A DNA stretch of 23,323 nucleotides from RZYY01 sp036794825 (GCA_036794825.1 DAIRGA010000046.1:1-23323); one strand, 5' to 3'. Counted from the stretch's first letter, positions 6,509-15,347 are shown. The notes: generated by a model not told the origin, from the letters alone. Made by a program: numbers and translations.

Positions 6509-9500
6509 ATGAGAAATTTTACTGTACACACCCTTAACAGCTGGCGACTGCTGACTATGGTTGCCGTTGCTTTTATAGGGTTACTCGTTCATCAACGTGC
6601 TGTAGCACAGGAGTATGCGATTGATTTTGGTCGCGCTGCTTCTGAAGTTGTCGTCACCGAAGACAACATGCAGCAGCTCAACCTCAGCTTCTCGTACAGG
6701 GGATTGGGTACTTTCATTGTGGAGACCGACAGGGGAATGACCTTCAATGAAATTGCCATCCCGGGTGCATACGCAATTGGCGAAATAGGCACGCCCAAGC
6801 TGCCTGCTTCCAAAAAAATGATTGAAGTGCCTTTTGGCGCTGAAGTCAGTGTTACGGTGAAGAACTACACTACCACCGAATACAAGCTTTCAGATTATGG
6901 TATCAACTTTAAGGTGATGCCCGTGCAGCCATCGCTGCGCAAAGACCAGGATGCTTCCGATGTTCCTTTTGAATTCAATAAGGATGTTTACGAAAAAGAC
7001 TTTTTCATCGAGCATGAGATCGCTTCGGTAGAAGTGCTTGGCGTACTCAGAGGCTACAGGATTGCCCGCCTTACCGTAGCTCCGGTCAGTTATAATCCTT
7101 CTAAAGGAATCCTTCGGGTGTACAACGACATCGAAGTTGAAGTAAAATTCAACAACTCAGACGAGTCGCTTACTGAGTACATCAAGTCAACCACCTGGTC
7201 GCCCTACTTTGAAGTAGTTGGAAAAAGCCTGGTGAACAACCTTCGCAACGGTTACCCTGCTCATCCCGACCTAACCAAATACCCGGTGAAATACCTGATC
7301 GTTTCTCACAGAATGTTTGAAAATGATCTCCAGCCATTTATCGAATGGAAAACCAAAAAAGGTTTCAAAGTGATTGTTGCCTACACCGATGTTATCGGAA
7401 CTACTTATGCACAGATTCAGGCTTATGTTCATCAGCAATACAACTCAGGAACACCCACCGATCCCCCGCCAAGTTTTGTCCTGTTTGTTGGCGACACGCC
7501 ACAAATTCCTGCTACCACAGGCTCATCTTCAGGAAAAATGACCGACCTCTATTATGCCAGCGTTGATGGCGACTATTTCCCTGAGATGTATTACGGAAGG
7601 TTCTCAGCCACCAACTCCGCACAACTGGTATCGCAAATTGCCAAAACCTTGTATTACGAAAAATATGAATTTGCTGAACCATCCTATCTGAATAATGTAA
7701 CCCTGATCGCAGGCGCTGATGGTACATGGAACCCGCGGGTAGGGCAGCCCACCGTGCAATACGGAACCAACAACTATTTCAACACTGCGCACGGATATAC
7801 CAATGTTTACGCTTATCTGACCAGCCCATACACAGGATGCTATGCACCTGAAAAGATTGCGGTGAGTATGATAAACTACACCGCGCACTGCAGCGAGACT
7901 TCATGGGGCGATCCTAACCTTTCGATTAGCATGGTCAATGCTTTTACCAACAATGGTAAATATCCCCTTGCTGTCGGAAATTGCTGCCTTGCAGCCGACT
8001 TTGGGTATGGCGAATGTATTGGAGAAGCCTGGCAACGCGCAGCCAACAAAGGCTCAGTGGCTTACCTCGGATCATCGCCAAGCAGCTACTGGTTCGAAGA
8101 CTTTTACTGGTCGGTGGGCGCTTTCCCCATTCAGGGAACTAACAATGGTTATGTGCCAACTTATGAAGAGACTACATGGGGAGCTTATGATGGCCCGTTT
8201 GTAAGTGATTATGTTACTACCGGTTCCATGAATTTTATTGGCAACCTGGCCGTGACCGAAGTTGATATCCAGGGGTGGCCAAGTCATTCCAGCCCGCTTT
8301 ATTACTGGCAGGCTTACAACGTTCTGGGCGATCCCTCTCTGGTTCCATATCACACCCAAGGCTCAGCAAATACTGTGTCCCACATGCCCATTGTTCCGAT
8401 TGGAATGAATTATTACGAAGTAACCGCTGAGCCAGGATCTTATGTAGGTATCTCCAAAGATGGCGTATTGCATGGTTGTGCACTGGTGGATGCAACGGGT
8501 GTTGTTGAGGTTCCACTCGATCCAATTTTGTCAGGTGGTATGGTGGATATAGTTGTTACAAAACCACAACGTATTCCTTATATGGTGCAGGTTCCGGCTG
8601 CAGCATTACAAGGACCTTATGTTGTTCTCGATGGTTATACTATCAGCGATCCTTCAGGAAACAATAATGGCCTGGCAGATTATGGTGAAAACATCAACCT
8701 CAACGTAACCCTGAAAAATGTTGGCGCTGATCCTTCAGCCGCTGTTAATGCAACTGTTTCGGGTTCAGATCAGTATGTAACGCTAACCAGCGCTGCCACC
8801 AAGAACTTTGGAACTATTCCTGCCGGCGGAACTGCCACCGTTAACAATGCATGGTCATTCTCCGTTGCCGGATTTGTACCCGATCAGCACAAAGCACAAT
8901 TTACTCTTACCATGACCGATGGAAGCGGTTCGTGGACTTCAAACCTCTTTATCACTATCCAGTCGGCAGTTATAAGCATCTCTGATGAATTTGTCATTGA
9001 CGATTCTCAATCCGGAAACAACGATGGTATTCTTGATCCGGGCGAAACCGGGCTGGTGAAAATGAATGTTACCAATACTGGTCACAGTGCAATTACCAAT
9101 ATTGCCATCAGCGTAGTTTCCAGCGATCCGATGCTCACAATCAACACGGCCAGTGTGAATGTGGCCAGCCTTGCAGCCGGAGCTTCACAGGAAATTTCTT
9201 TCAGCGTGTCAGCCAGCGCTTCTTCACCCATTGGCTATCCTGTTAATGTCAATCTTAACGCAGCCGGTGGTCCTGGCGGACAATACACTGATGAACAAAT
9301 GATTACGGTTGTAATTGGTCTGATCCCGGAATACAATATGTCGAACACTACGGTGACAACATGTGTTGGTTATTTCTACGATTCCGGCGGACCCAGCGGA
9401 GAATATGGCAACAACCAAAATCTGACCATGACTTTCCTGCCTGCATCGGCCGATGGAGTAATCAAGGCACAGTTCACAGCTTTTGAGACCGAAGCCAACT

Positions 9501-11080
9501 ACGACTATTTACACGTTTACAATGGCCCCAACACATCAGCTCCCCAGGTGCCCGGAAGTCCCTTCCACGGAACAACCAGCCCCGGAACGATTGTAGCCCT
9601 GAATGGCGCAGGTGCTTTGACCTTCAAATTCACCTCCGATGGTTCTGTTACAAAATCCGGATGGACTGCAAACATCAGCTGCCATTACATCACGGGAGTA
9701 CCTGAATGTGCTTCAAATCCAAGTCCGGCAAACAATGCCACAAATGTTACTATGAACACCACTCTCACCTGGGTATCTCTGGATGCTACATTGTTTGATG
9801 TATATTTCGGCGTTACACCCAATCCACCATTTGTAACTACTGCCGATATTCCATCTTATTCACCCACTATGCTGCCTAACACGACCTACTTCTGGAAAGT
9901 CGTTCCAAAAAATTCAAACGGTCAGGCTACGGGATGTCCTGTTTGGACATTCACCACAAGCGGTCCGGAATATATGATGGGCAACGGAAACGTAACTGCA
10001 GGTAATGGAATGTTCTACGATTCAGGTGGAGCAAGCGGCCAGTATGGCAACAACGAAAACTTTACCATGACTTTCACACCATCTGTGGCAGGCACACCGC
10101 TGAAGTTCACCTTCACACAGTTTGAGGTTGAAGCCAACTACGATTACCTCCATATCTACAATGGTCCGGATGTAAGTTCACCAGCCTTTGCCGGTAGTCC
10201 TTTCCATGGAACAACCAGCCCGGGAACCATCACCTCAACACACCCAAGCGGCGCCATTACCTTCAAGTTTACTTCCGACAACTCAGTAACAAAAGTGGGT
10301 TGGGCAGCATCATTTATGTCAATGGGCAATCTGGCCTGCAATATCACCGCATCGCCCGAACAAATCTGCCAGGGTGGTTCTTCATTGCTCAACTGCAACC
10401 CCACCGGAGGTTCAGGTAATTACACCTGCAGCTGGTCACCGGCAAGCTCGTTAAGCAACCCGAACATCCCCAACCCAATGGCAAGTCCCGATGTAACGAC
10501 AACCTACACAGTTACCATCAACGACGGAACCAATATCATCACCGACAGTTATACCCTGGTGGTTAACACTCCGCCGCAATTTAACCTTGGCGAAGATCAG
10601 ACAGTGTGCGCCGATCAGTCGGTAACACTGGATGCAACAACCGCGGGCGCTGTTAGCTACCTCTGGACTCCGGGTGGTTACACAACAGCCGTTATCACGG
10701 TTGATTCAACCGGCGTGGGTTATGGCTCAGTTACTTATGTGTGCCAGGTTACCGATGCCAACGATTGCGTTGGTCAGGATGAGGTTACCATTACCTTCGA
10801 ATCTTGTACCGGACTCAGCGAAATCAATGATAACCTCAGCATGATGATCTACCCGAACCCTGCAAGAAACGTTATCAACGTTACCCTCAGCGGAGTTTCG
10901 GAATCGCTGGAGTACACCCTCCTCAACAACCACGGACAGCAGGTTTACAAACAGAACGTTGGCCACCTGAACGGTACGGTGAACCACCAGATCGAACTCA
11001 GCGGATTTGCCCGCGGTATCTATTACCTGCGCATCAACACCAGCAACGAAGTGATTATCCGCAAGGTAGTCATTCAATAA
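6509..11080 (+). CDS. Gingipain-family (C25) cysteine peptidase with CUB domains and T9SS sorting domain
   Basis: A 1523-residue secreted multidomain protease. Signal peptide ~1-33. A C25-type propeptide follows to ~255. The catalytic domain (~260-620) carries His460 in YTAHCSETSWGDP and Cys493 in GNCCLAADF; their 33-residue spacing equals that of the gingipain RgpB His/Cys pair as I recall it. Then comes an Ig-like region and two CARDB-like repeats starting near 711 and 831 (GNNNGLADYGE, GNNDGILDPGE). Two similar CUB domains (~945-1060 and ~1158-1270, each starting YDSGG.SG.YGNN) are separated by an FN3-like segment. A PKD/SprB-like region (~1271-1440) follows. The end is a T9SS type A sorting domain (from ~1445, YPNPARNVINV, to the final IRKVVIQ). 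It should be exported by T9SS, anchored or released at the cell surface, and degrade proteins. The cleavage specificity cannot be read. It is followed by a terminator. Confidence 0.9.
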   Translation: MRNFTVHTLNSWRLLTMVAVAFIGLLVHQRAVAQEYAIDFGRAASEVVVTEDNMQQLNLSFSYRGLGTFIVETDRGMTFNEIAIPGAYAIGEIGTPKLPASKKMIEVPFGAEVSVTVKNYTTTEYKLSDYGINFKVMPVQPSLRKDQDASDVPFEFNKDVYEKDFFIEHEIASVEVLGVLRGYRIARLTVAPVSYNPSKGILRVYNDIEVEVKFNNSDESLTEYIKSTTWSPYFEVVGKSLVNNLRNGYPAHPDLTKYPVKYLIVSHRMFENDLQPFIEWKTKKGFKVIVAYTDVIGTTYAQIQAYVHQQYNSGTPTDPPPSFVLFVGDTPQIPATTGSSSGKMTDLYYASVDGDYFPEMYYGRFSATNSAQLVSQIAKTLYYEKYEFAEPSYLNNVTLIAGADGTWNPRVGQPTVQYGTNNYFNTAHGYTNVYAYLTSPYTGCYAPEKIAVSMINYTAHCSETSWGDPNLSISMVNAFTNNGKYPLAVGNCCLAADFGYGECIGEAWQRAANKGSVAYLGSSPSSYWFEDFYWSVGAFPIQGTNNGYVPTYEETTWGAYDGPFVSDYVTTGSMNFIGNLAVTEVDIQGWPSHSSPLYYWQAYNVLGDPSLVPYHTQGSANTVSHMPIVPIGMNYYEVTAEPGSYVGISKDGVLHGCALVDATGVVEVPLDPILSGGMVDIVVTKPQRIPYMVQVPAAALQGPYVVLDGYTISDPSGNNNGLADYGENINLNVTLKNVGADPSAAVNATVSGSDQYVTLTSAATKNFGTIPAGGTATVNNAWSFSVAGFVPDQHKAQFTLTMTDGSGSWTSNLFITIQSAVISISDEFVIDDSQSGNNDGILDPGETGLVKMNVTNTGHSAITNIAISVVSSDPMLTINTASVNVASLAAGASQEISFSVSASASSPIGYPVNVNLNAAGGPGGQYTDEQMITVVIGLIPEYNMSNTTVTTCVGYFYDSGGPSGEYGNNQNLTMTFLPASADGVIKAQFTAFETEANYDYLHVYNGPNTSAPQVPGSPFHGTTSPGTIVALNGAGALTFKFTSDGSVTKSGWTANISCHYITGVPECASNPSPANNATNVTMNTTLTWVSLDATLFDVYFGVTPNPPFVTTADIPSYSPTMLPNTTYFWKVVPKNSNGQATGCPVWTFTTSGPEYMMGNGNVTAGNGMFYDSGGASGQYGNNENFTMTFTPSVAGTPLKFTFTQFEVEANYDYLHIYNGPDVSSPAFAGSPFHGTTSPGTITSTHPSGAITFKFTSDNSVTKVGWAASFMSMGNLACNITASPEQICQGGSSLLNCNPTGGSGNYTCSWSPASSLSNPNIPNPMASPDVTTTYTVTINDGTNIITDSYTLVVNTPPQFNLGEDQTVCADQSVTLDATTAGAVSYLWTPGGYTTAVITVDSTGVGYGSVTYVCQVTDANDCVGQDEVTITFESCTGLSEINDNLSMMIYPNPARNVINVTLSGVSESLEYTLLNNHGQQVYKQNVGHLNGTVNHQIELSGFARGIYYLRINTSNEVIIRKVVIQ

Positions 11081-11102
11081 ATTCTCCAGGGAATTACAAT
11101 CT

Positions 11103-11137
11103 AACCCGGGTCGGTTTTCTGATCCGGGTTTTTTTTG
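11103..11137 (+). terminator. Rho-independent terminator of the C25 protease gene
   Basis: Stem AACCCGG (11103-11109) / CCGGGTT (11124-11130), 14-nt loop, followed by a run of T. It starts 23 bp after the stop. Confidence 0.88.
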
Positions 11138-11202
11138 TCTGGTGATCCTCTGAACTTGATTTTGTCTGCCACTAATGCACAAAGTTTTGAAGGCTGGAAG
11201 CA

Positions 11203-11992
11203 TAAGGGAAGCCAGCCCTGCGGGAAAGCCAGCCCTGGTCTCTATAAAAAGCAGTTTATACCGACTACAATGCAAGGGATGGCAGCCCTTGAATTTTCTC
11301 TTAGTATCTCCCAAAACAAGGATTAAAGGAAGCCAGCCCTGGTCTCTATAAAAAGCAGTTTATCCCGACTACAATGCAAGGGNNNNNNNNNNNNNNNNNN
11401 NNNNNNNNNNNNNNNNNNNNNNNNNNNNNNNNNNNNNNNNNNNNNNNNNNNNNNNNNNNNNNNNNNNNNNNNNNNNNNNNNNATCTCCATAAATAAGTAT
11501 TAAGGGAAGCCAGCCCTGATCTCTATAAAAAGCAGTTATCCCGACCACAATGCAAGGGATTGCAGCCCTGAATCTGCTCTTAGTATCTCCCAAAACAAGG
11601 ATTAAGGGAAGCCAGCCCTGGTCTCTATAAAAAGCAGTTTATCCCGACCATAATGCAAGGGATGGCAGCCCTTGAATCTGCTCTTAGTATCTCCCAAAAC
11701 AAGAATTAAGGGAAGCCAGCCCTGGTCTCTATAAAAAGCAGTTTATCCCGACTACAATGCAAGGGATGGCAGCCCTTGAATCTGCTCTTAGCATCTCCAT
11801 AAATAAGTATTAAGGGAAGCCAGCCCTGATCTCTATAAAAAGCAGTTTATCCCGACCACAATGCAAGGGATGGCAGCCCTTGAATCTGCTATTAGCATCT
11901 CCATAAATAAGTATTAAGGGAAGCCAGCCCTGGTCTCTATAAAAAGCAGTTTATCCCGACCACAATGCAAGGAATGGCAGCCCTGAATCTGC
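11203..11992. repeat. Tandem array of ~104-bp noncoding repeats
   Basis: The segment CCAGCCCT recurs at 11229, 11333, 11510, 11612, 11716, 11820 and 11924, giving periods of 104, 102, 104, 104 and 104 bp outside the N gap. There are seven visible units plus a partial one at 11203-11228. Each unit holds a quasi-palindrome (CAAGGG, 7 nt, CCCTTG), a short ATAAA/TTTAT hairpin and a variable tail with two variants (CCCAAAACAAGGATT or CATAAATAAGTATT). A period of 104 is not divisible by three and no frame stays open, so it is not a protein repeat. There are no unique spacers, so it is not CRISPR, and no cassette genes or attC arms are seen. Fragments of the tail recur at 12180-12215. Function is unknown. 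Confidence 0.92.
11383..11482. other. Assembly gap of 100 N inside the repeat array
   Basis: Exactly 100 undetermined bases, probably a placeholder length. If the 104-bp period continues, the true missing length should be about 27 bp plus a multiple of 104 bp (50 bp of a unit precede the gap and 27 bp follow it). Confidence 0.95.
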
Positions 11993-12263
11993 GCTCAACT
12001 TAACCGCTGCATAAAGCCTCTTTAACAAAGCTACAAAGAACCCTCCCCGTCTCTTCATCCTTCAAAGTTGGGCAAGACTTGCAGGGCTTCTTATTCATAC
12101 TTCTTCTTGTCTTTGCGTCTTAGTGGCTAAATCAACAGAATGTCCGGCAATAGCTTCTTTTAATCTTCACGCAGAAAAAGTATTAGCATCTCCAAAAAGA
12201 AGTATTAGCATCTTTTTTTGCCTCTCTTTGCATACTTGTCCGGAGGGCTGGAGGAATGCTTTT
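11993..12263. other. Intergenic stretch after the repeat array
   Basis: No gene is supported. It holds degenerate pieces of the array tail (TTAGCATCTCC at about 12184 and a shorter copy after it) and a sequence at 12104-12127 whose reverse complement resembles 13300-13323 (GCCAC-AAG-C-CAAAGACA pattern). Confidence 0.6.
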
Positions 12264-13085
12264 TCAGAGGTCTTTCTTTTTGAGGTAAAGCCAGATAATG
12301 CCGGTGAAGAGGGCGGTGTAGAGCAGGCAGACGAGCAGGTCGGCGGGGGAGATGGATTGCTGCAGCGAGAAGTTGAAGTCGGGCGTGCGGAACACCAGTT
12401 GCGAGGTGTTGACCGACCACACCAGGTGGTTCATCGCATTGAGCGGGAGGTATTTGTCGAGGTGGTCGGGCACATAGTACATAATCACCGGCTCGATCAT
12501 GATATAGACAATGAGCAGGATGATTGCGAAGCCGGTTTTACGCACCAGCATCCCTATCATCATGGCAAAAACCAGGTAGGAAAAGAGTTCGGCGAAGTGG
12601 GCGGCGAGGTAGTACATCCTGCCGAGGACTTTGCCGGCGGTGATGCCCGAGGTGTTGGTGAAACCGAGGTAAAGCCCGGCAACGAAGAGCGCCAGGGTGG
12701 AAAAGAGGCTGAGCGCCAGCACGAGGCTGAGTTTGGCTTTGAGAAACTGGCTGCGGCTCATGCCGCTGATTATGTTGGAACGCACGGTGAGAAAAGTGAA
12801 CTCGTTGGAGATCAGGATGAGCACAAGCATGGCCAGCAGCACTTTGATGGCAAACCTGAGCCCGCCAAAGAAAGCGATGTTCTGCCAAACATCCGGAAAG
12901 CTGAGCAGGAGCCTGGTGAAAAGCCGCATCATCAGCGATGCGTTGGTTTTGTCGGCCATGTAGCTCAACAGCTCGGGCAACCCGATGGCTGCCGAAAAGA
13001 GCACTACCAGATAAAGGATCGCCATCAGCCAGAAAGCCCGGTAGTTCCTGATTTTTTCCCATTCGGTGAGTAAGAGTGCGGTCAT
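12264..13085 (-). CDS. ABC-2 type transporter permease
   Basis: A 273-residue integral membrane protein with about six hydrophobic segments: around 16-35 (FWLMAILYLVVLFSAAIGL), 78-95, 115-140, 155-180, 182-205 and 245-266. It has the N-terminal TEWEKIRNYRAFW pattern common in ABC-2 permeases, where an amphipathic start leads into helix 1, and it ends in a short basic KKKDL tail. It should form the membrane part of an exporter with the ATPase at 13445-14344, which lies upstream on the same strand. The substrate is unknown; related pairs export drugs, lipids or peptides, or serve gliding/secretion. The 360-bp gap between the two genes is unusual for such a pair. Codon use is more GC-rich than in the surrounding intergenic DNA, but similar to the ATPase. 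Confidence 0.85.
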   Translation of the reverse strand: MTALLLTEWEKIRNYRAFWLMAILYLVVLFSAAIGLPELLSYMADKTNASLMMRLFTRLLLSFPDVWQNIAFFGGLRFAIKVLLAMLVLILISNEFTFLTVRSNIISGMSRSQFLKAKLSLVLALSLFSTLALFVAGLYLGFTNTSGITAGKVLGRMYYLAAHFAELFSYLVFAMMIGMLVRKTGFAIILLIVYIMIEPVIMYYVPDHLDKYLPLNAMNHLVWSVNTSQLVFRTPDFNFSLQQSISPADLLVCLLYTALFTGIIWLYLKKKDL

Positions 13086-13444
13086 GACTACAATTTTAGG
13101 AAATTACAAGTTACAAATGATAAAACTCAAATAAATCCCAAATTACAAATGACAAATCTCAAACAAATTCCAAATTTTAAAACTCAAATCTCAAACATCC
13201 TTTCAGGGGAGAAGCTTTTCCAACCTGGAAAATTTATGAAACTCTTTCATATTTTTGATTCTTAGAGTCTTGGCAATTTGGAGGCATAAAGAAAAAGTCG
13301 CCACAAAGGCTCAAAGACACAAAGATTCACTAAGTTTATAAACTAATCAGGCCAAAGAATCTCTATTTTTCCGTTTTGAATTTTTGACATTGAATTTTTG
13401 ATATTGTTTGTTTTTTGCTTTTTTTATTTGTTATTTCCCCTTTG
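13086..13444. other. Low-complexity spacer between the ABC genes
   Basis: No gene is supported. The left part (13090-13200) repeats CAAAT/ACAAATG/CTCAAA words on the plus strand, and the right part (13375-13445) has the same A-rich character on the minus strand, so the spacer is loosely inverted. A CACAAAGGCTCAAAGACAC-like element sits at 13301-13324. Such text is typical of dispersed Bacteroidota intergenic repeats. Confidence 0.6.
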
Positions 13445-14344
13445 TTATTTCTCTTGCTCTTTCAGTATTTCAAAAAAATGCTGTTCAAGGTTCTTCCTGC
13501 GCTGGTTCAGGTGGTTGAGGACAATTCCCTTTGCGATAAGGTATTCGTTGATGTCGTAAGGGGTGATGCCTGGTTTGAGGGTTGCGATGAGCAAACGGTT
13601 CTCCATTTTCACCGATGCAACGCCAGGGAAAGCGAGTAGTGCGTCTGCCAGAATTTCGGGGTTGTTAGCTGCAAGCTCCACTTCAGCCGAATCGTTGCTG
13701 AGGTCGCTCACCCGGCCTGAATAGAGTTTCTTCCCTTTGTGCAACACGGCTACATGCGAACACACCTTCTGCACCTCGTCCAGCAGGTGGCTGGCCAGTA
13801 TTATGGTTGTGCCCTCGCTGCCGATGCGCAGAATGAGTTTGCGGATTTCGAAGATGCCCTGTGGATCGAGGCCGTTGGTAGGCTCGTCGAGGATAAGCAC
13901 TTCGGGGCTTCCAAGCAGTGCGGAGGCAATGGCGAGCCGCTGCTTCATGCCAAGCGAATAGGTTCTGAATTTGTCGTTCCTGCGGTCGTAAAGCCCTACC
14001 AACTTGAGCACTCGCTCAAAATCGCTGAAAGCGACATTTTTGATCCTTGCAATGACGCGGAGGTTGTTTACAGCAGACAGGTAGGGATAGAACGCCGGTT
14101 GTTCAAGGGTGGCGCCCATTCTTTTGCGGCTGATGGCTGTAGGTCGTTCGCCAAACCATTCGAAGGTTCCTTCGTTCTGTCTTACAATTCCGAGAACAAT
14201 CCCGAGTGTAGTGGTTTTGCCACTGCCGTTTGGACCCAACAAACCATAAATCTCACCCTGCTGAATCTCCAGGTTTAGCTTGTCCACTGCCAGGATGGCG
14301 CCATAGCGCTTCGAAAGTCCGTCAATGCTGAGGATGGTTGACAA
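13445..14344 (-). CDS. ABC transporter ATP-binding protein
   Basis: A 299-residue ATPase. Walker A is GPNGSGKTT (around 38-46), the Q-loop lies in LEQPAF, the signature is YSLGMKQRLAIA (near 129-140), Walker B plus catalytic Glu are VLILDEPTNGLDP, and the H-loop is LASHLLDEV. This DrrA/CcmA-like order fits ATPases that pair with ABC-2 permeases; the permease is the next gene downstream. The C-terminal ~80 residues form the usual regulatory extension. The start is a TTG at 14344: no in-frame ATG is available there, and the nearest upstream ATG (14372) opens a four-codon frame, MTNH, that stops at once. It is unclear whether that minicistron matters. No clear promoter was found upstream. Confidence 0.92.
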   Translation of the reverse strand: MSTILSIDGLSKRYGAILAVDKLNLEIQQGEIYGLLGPNGSGKTTTLGIVLGIVRQNEGTFEWFGERPTAISRKRMGATLEQPAFYPYLSAVNNLRVIARIKNVAFSDFERVLKLVGLYDRRNDKFRTYSLGMKQRLAIASALLGSPEVLILDEPTNGLDPQGIFEIRKLILRIGSEGTTIILASHLLDEVQKVCSHVAVLHKGKKLYSGRVSDLSNDSAEVELAANNPEILADALLAFPGVASVKMENRLLIATLKPGITPYDINEYLIAKGIVLNHLNQRRKNLEQHFFEILKEQEK

Positions 14345-14564
14345 CGGGACGGTGTGATTAATGGTTAGTCATTTTATTATTTTTGAACAACTCAAATGCT
14401 CCTTAAAATTGCCGGATAGAGCTTCTGCCCATCGGCTTCATTCCTTTTGTTGAGCCTCATTTAGACTCATCGGCGATGAGTTGGTTACACTCCATTTTTT
14501 TTTCATTGCCAGAAAAATACTATTGTCGTAAATCATTGTTGACCCCAGCCCAATTGTGAGCAAC

Positions 14565-14637
14565 GATTTTCAACGATTTACTCCCGGATTTTATCCCGGA
14601 AATTCGGGAGGATGGGGTAAATAAATCGTTGAAAATC
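14565..14637. repeat. Nested inverted repeat between ABC and TlpA genes
   Basis: Perfect 16-bp outer arms GATTTTCAACGATTTA (14565-14580) and TAAATCGTTGAAAATC (14622-14637), with inner arms CTCCCG (14581-14586) and CGGGAG (14605-14610). It lies 27 bp past the stop of the minus-strand TlpA-like gene. There is no T-run on either side, so it may act as mRNA 3' end protection or be a dispersed element rather than a simple terminator. The rest of the 14345-14663 interval shows no gene. Confidence 0.8.
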
Positions 14638-14663
14638 TATATGGAGGAGCTTTCCGGCAATCA

Positions 14664-15185
14664 CTATTTGCTGTATTTGGCCAGGATTTCGTCAATCACG
14701 GCATCGGTCAGCTCATGACCGGCCAGGAACGGGAAGCCCTGCCAGCGGACAATCCCTTTCGGGTCAATAATTACTACGTGCGGGATGCCCGAAACTTCGT
14801 AGATGTTTTTCATCCGTTTCTGGGTATCAATGGCGCTGTAATAATCTTTCTTTGGCTCTTTCAGGGCGAGCACCTTGGCTTCCGTTTCGTCTGACACGCC
14901 AATAACTACCATCCGGTCTTTGTACTTTTTGTGCCATTCGTTGAACTGCGGAATAGCTCTTTTGCAAGGGCCGCACCAGGTTGCCCAGAAGTCAATCATA
15001 ATGAATTTTCCCTTCATGTCGGGCTGATCCGATAGCCATTTTTCGACTACAAAATCGGGGGCTTTCTGGTGGTAAAACGACTTGCCATACATCTTTTTGG
15101 TTGGTGTTACATCCTGCGAATGAGCAGATTGGAATAAAACTGAGAAGGCAAAAACCGTTAGAATCAATGCAAATGTCTTTTTCAT
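14664..15185 (-). CDS. TlpA-family exported thioredoxin-like protein
   Basis: A 173-residue protein with a Sec signal peptide (MKKTFALILTVFAFSVLFQS, cleaved near AHS-QD) and one thioredoxin domain. The redox motif is WCGPC within DFWATWCGPCK, and the cis-proline motif is SGIPHVVII. It should work in the periplasm as a disulfide reductase or in cytochrome c maturation-like redox steps; Bacteroidota have many paralogues with unknown partners. The ATG at 15185 is chosen because the signal peptide begins there and a promoter at 15210-15239 lies upstream. A longer reading to 15239 would place the promoter inside the gene. It appears monocistronic. Confidence 0.9.
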   Translation of the reverse strand: MKKTFALILTVFAFSVLFQSAHSQDVTPTKKMYGKSFYHQKAPDFVVEKWLSDQPDMKGKFIMIDFWATWCGPCKRAIPQFNEWHKKYKDRMVVIGVSDETEAKVLALKEPKKDYYSAIDTQKRMKNIYEVSGIPHVVIIDPKGIVRWQGFPFLAGHELTDAVIDEILAKYSK

Positions 15186-15209
15186 ACTTAACGTGATTAA
15201 ATGAGGTGG

Positions 15210-15239
15210 CAAATGTATTAAATCATCAATAACTGTCAA
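15210..15239 (-). promoter_or_regulatory. Bacteroidota-type promoter for the TlpA-like gene
   Basis: Minus strand: TTG (15237-15239), 19-bp spacer, TACATTTG (15210-15217), 24 bp before the ATG. It decides the start codon. Confidence 0.65.
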
Positions 15240-15347
15240 CTTAGATTATGGTTCAATGGAAGATCCGATTTGGTAATTAATTTCAGGGTGATGGCTTTTT
15301 TCGGTTCCTTTGATGGGGTCGGATGCATCCTGATCGGCAAATACTTC

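Noticed and set aside
10727..11593. Open frames crossing the repeat array on the minus strand (for example the one starting MGDTKRKF).
   Set aside because: The repeat period is not a multiple of three, the frames run into the protease gene or the N gap, and nothing in them resembles a protein family.
11203..11992. CRISPR array or integron attC array.
   Set aside because: The 104-bp units are contiguous without unique spacers, there are no cas or integrase genes, and no cassette genes lie between the units.
12123..13073. A 316-residue plus-strand open frame opposite the ABC permease.
   Set aside because: It is a shadow of the GC-rich permease gene: composition is extremely biased (His, Glu, Gly, Gln), while the minus-strand frame has proper membrane helices.
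14358..14372. Leader peptide MTNH upstream of the ABC ATPase gene.
   Set aside because: A four-codon frame is easily found by chance, and no attenuator-like structure accompanies it.
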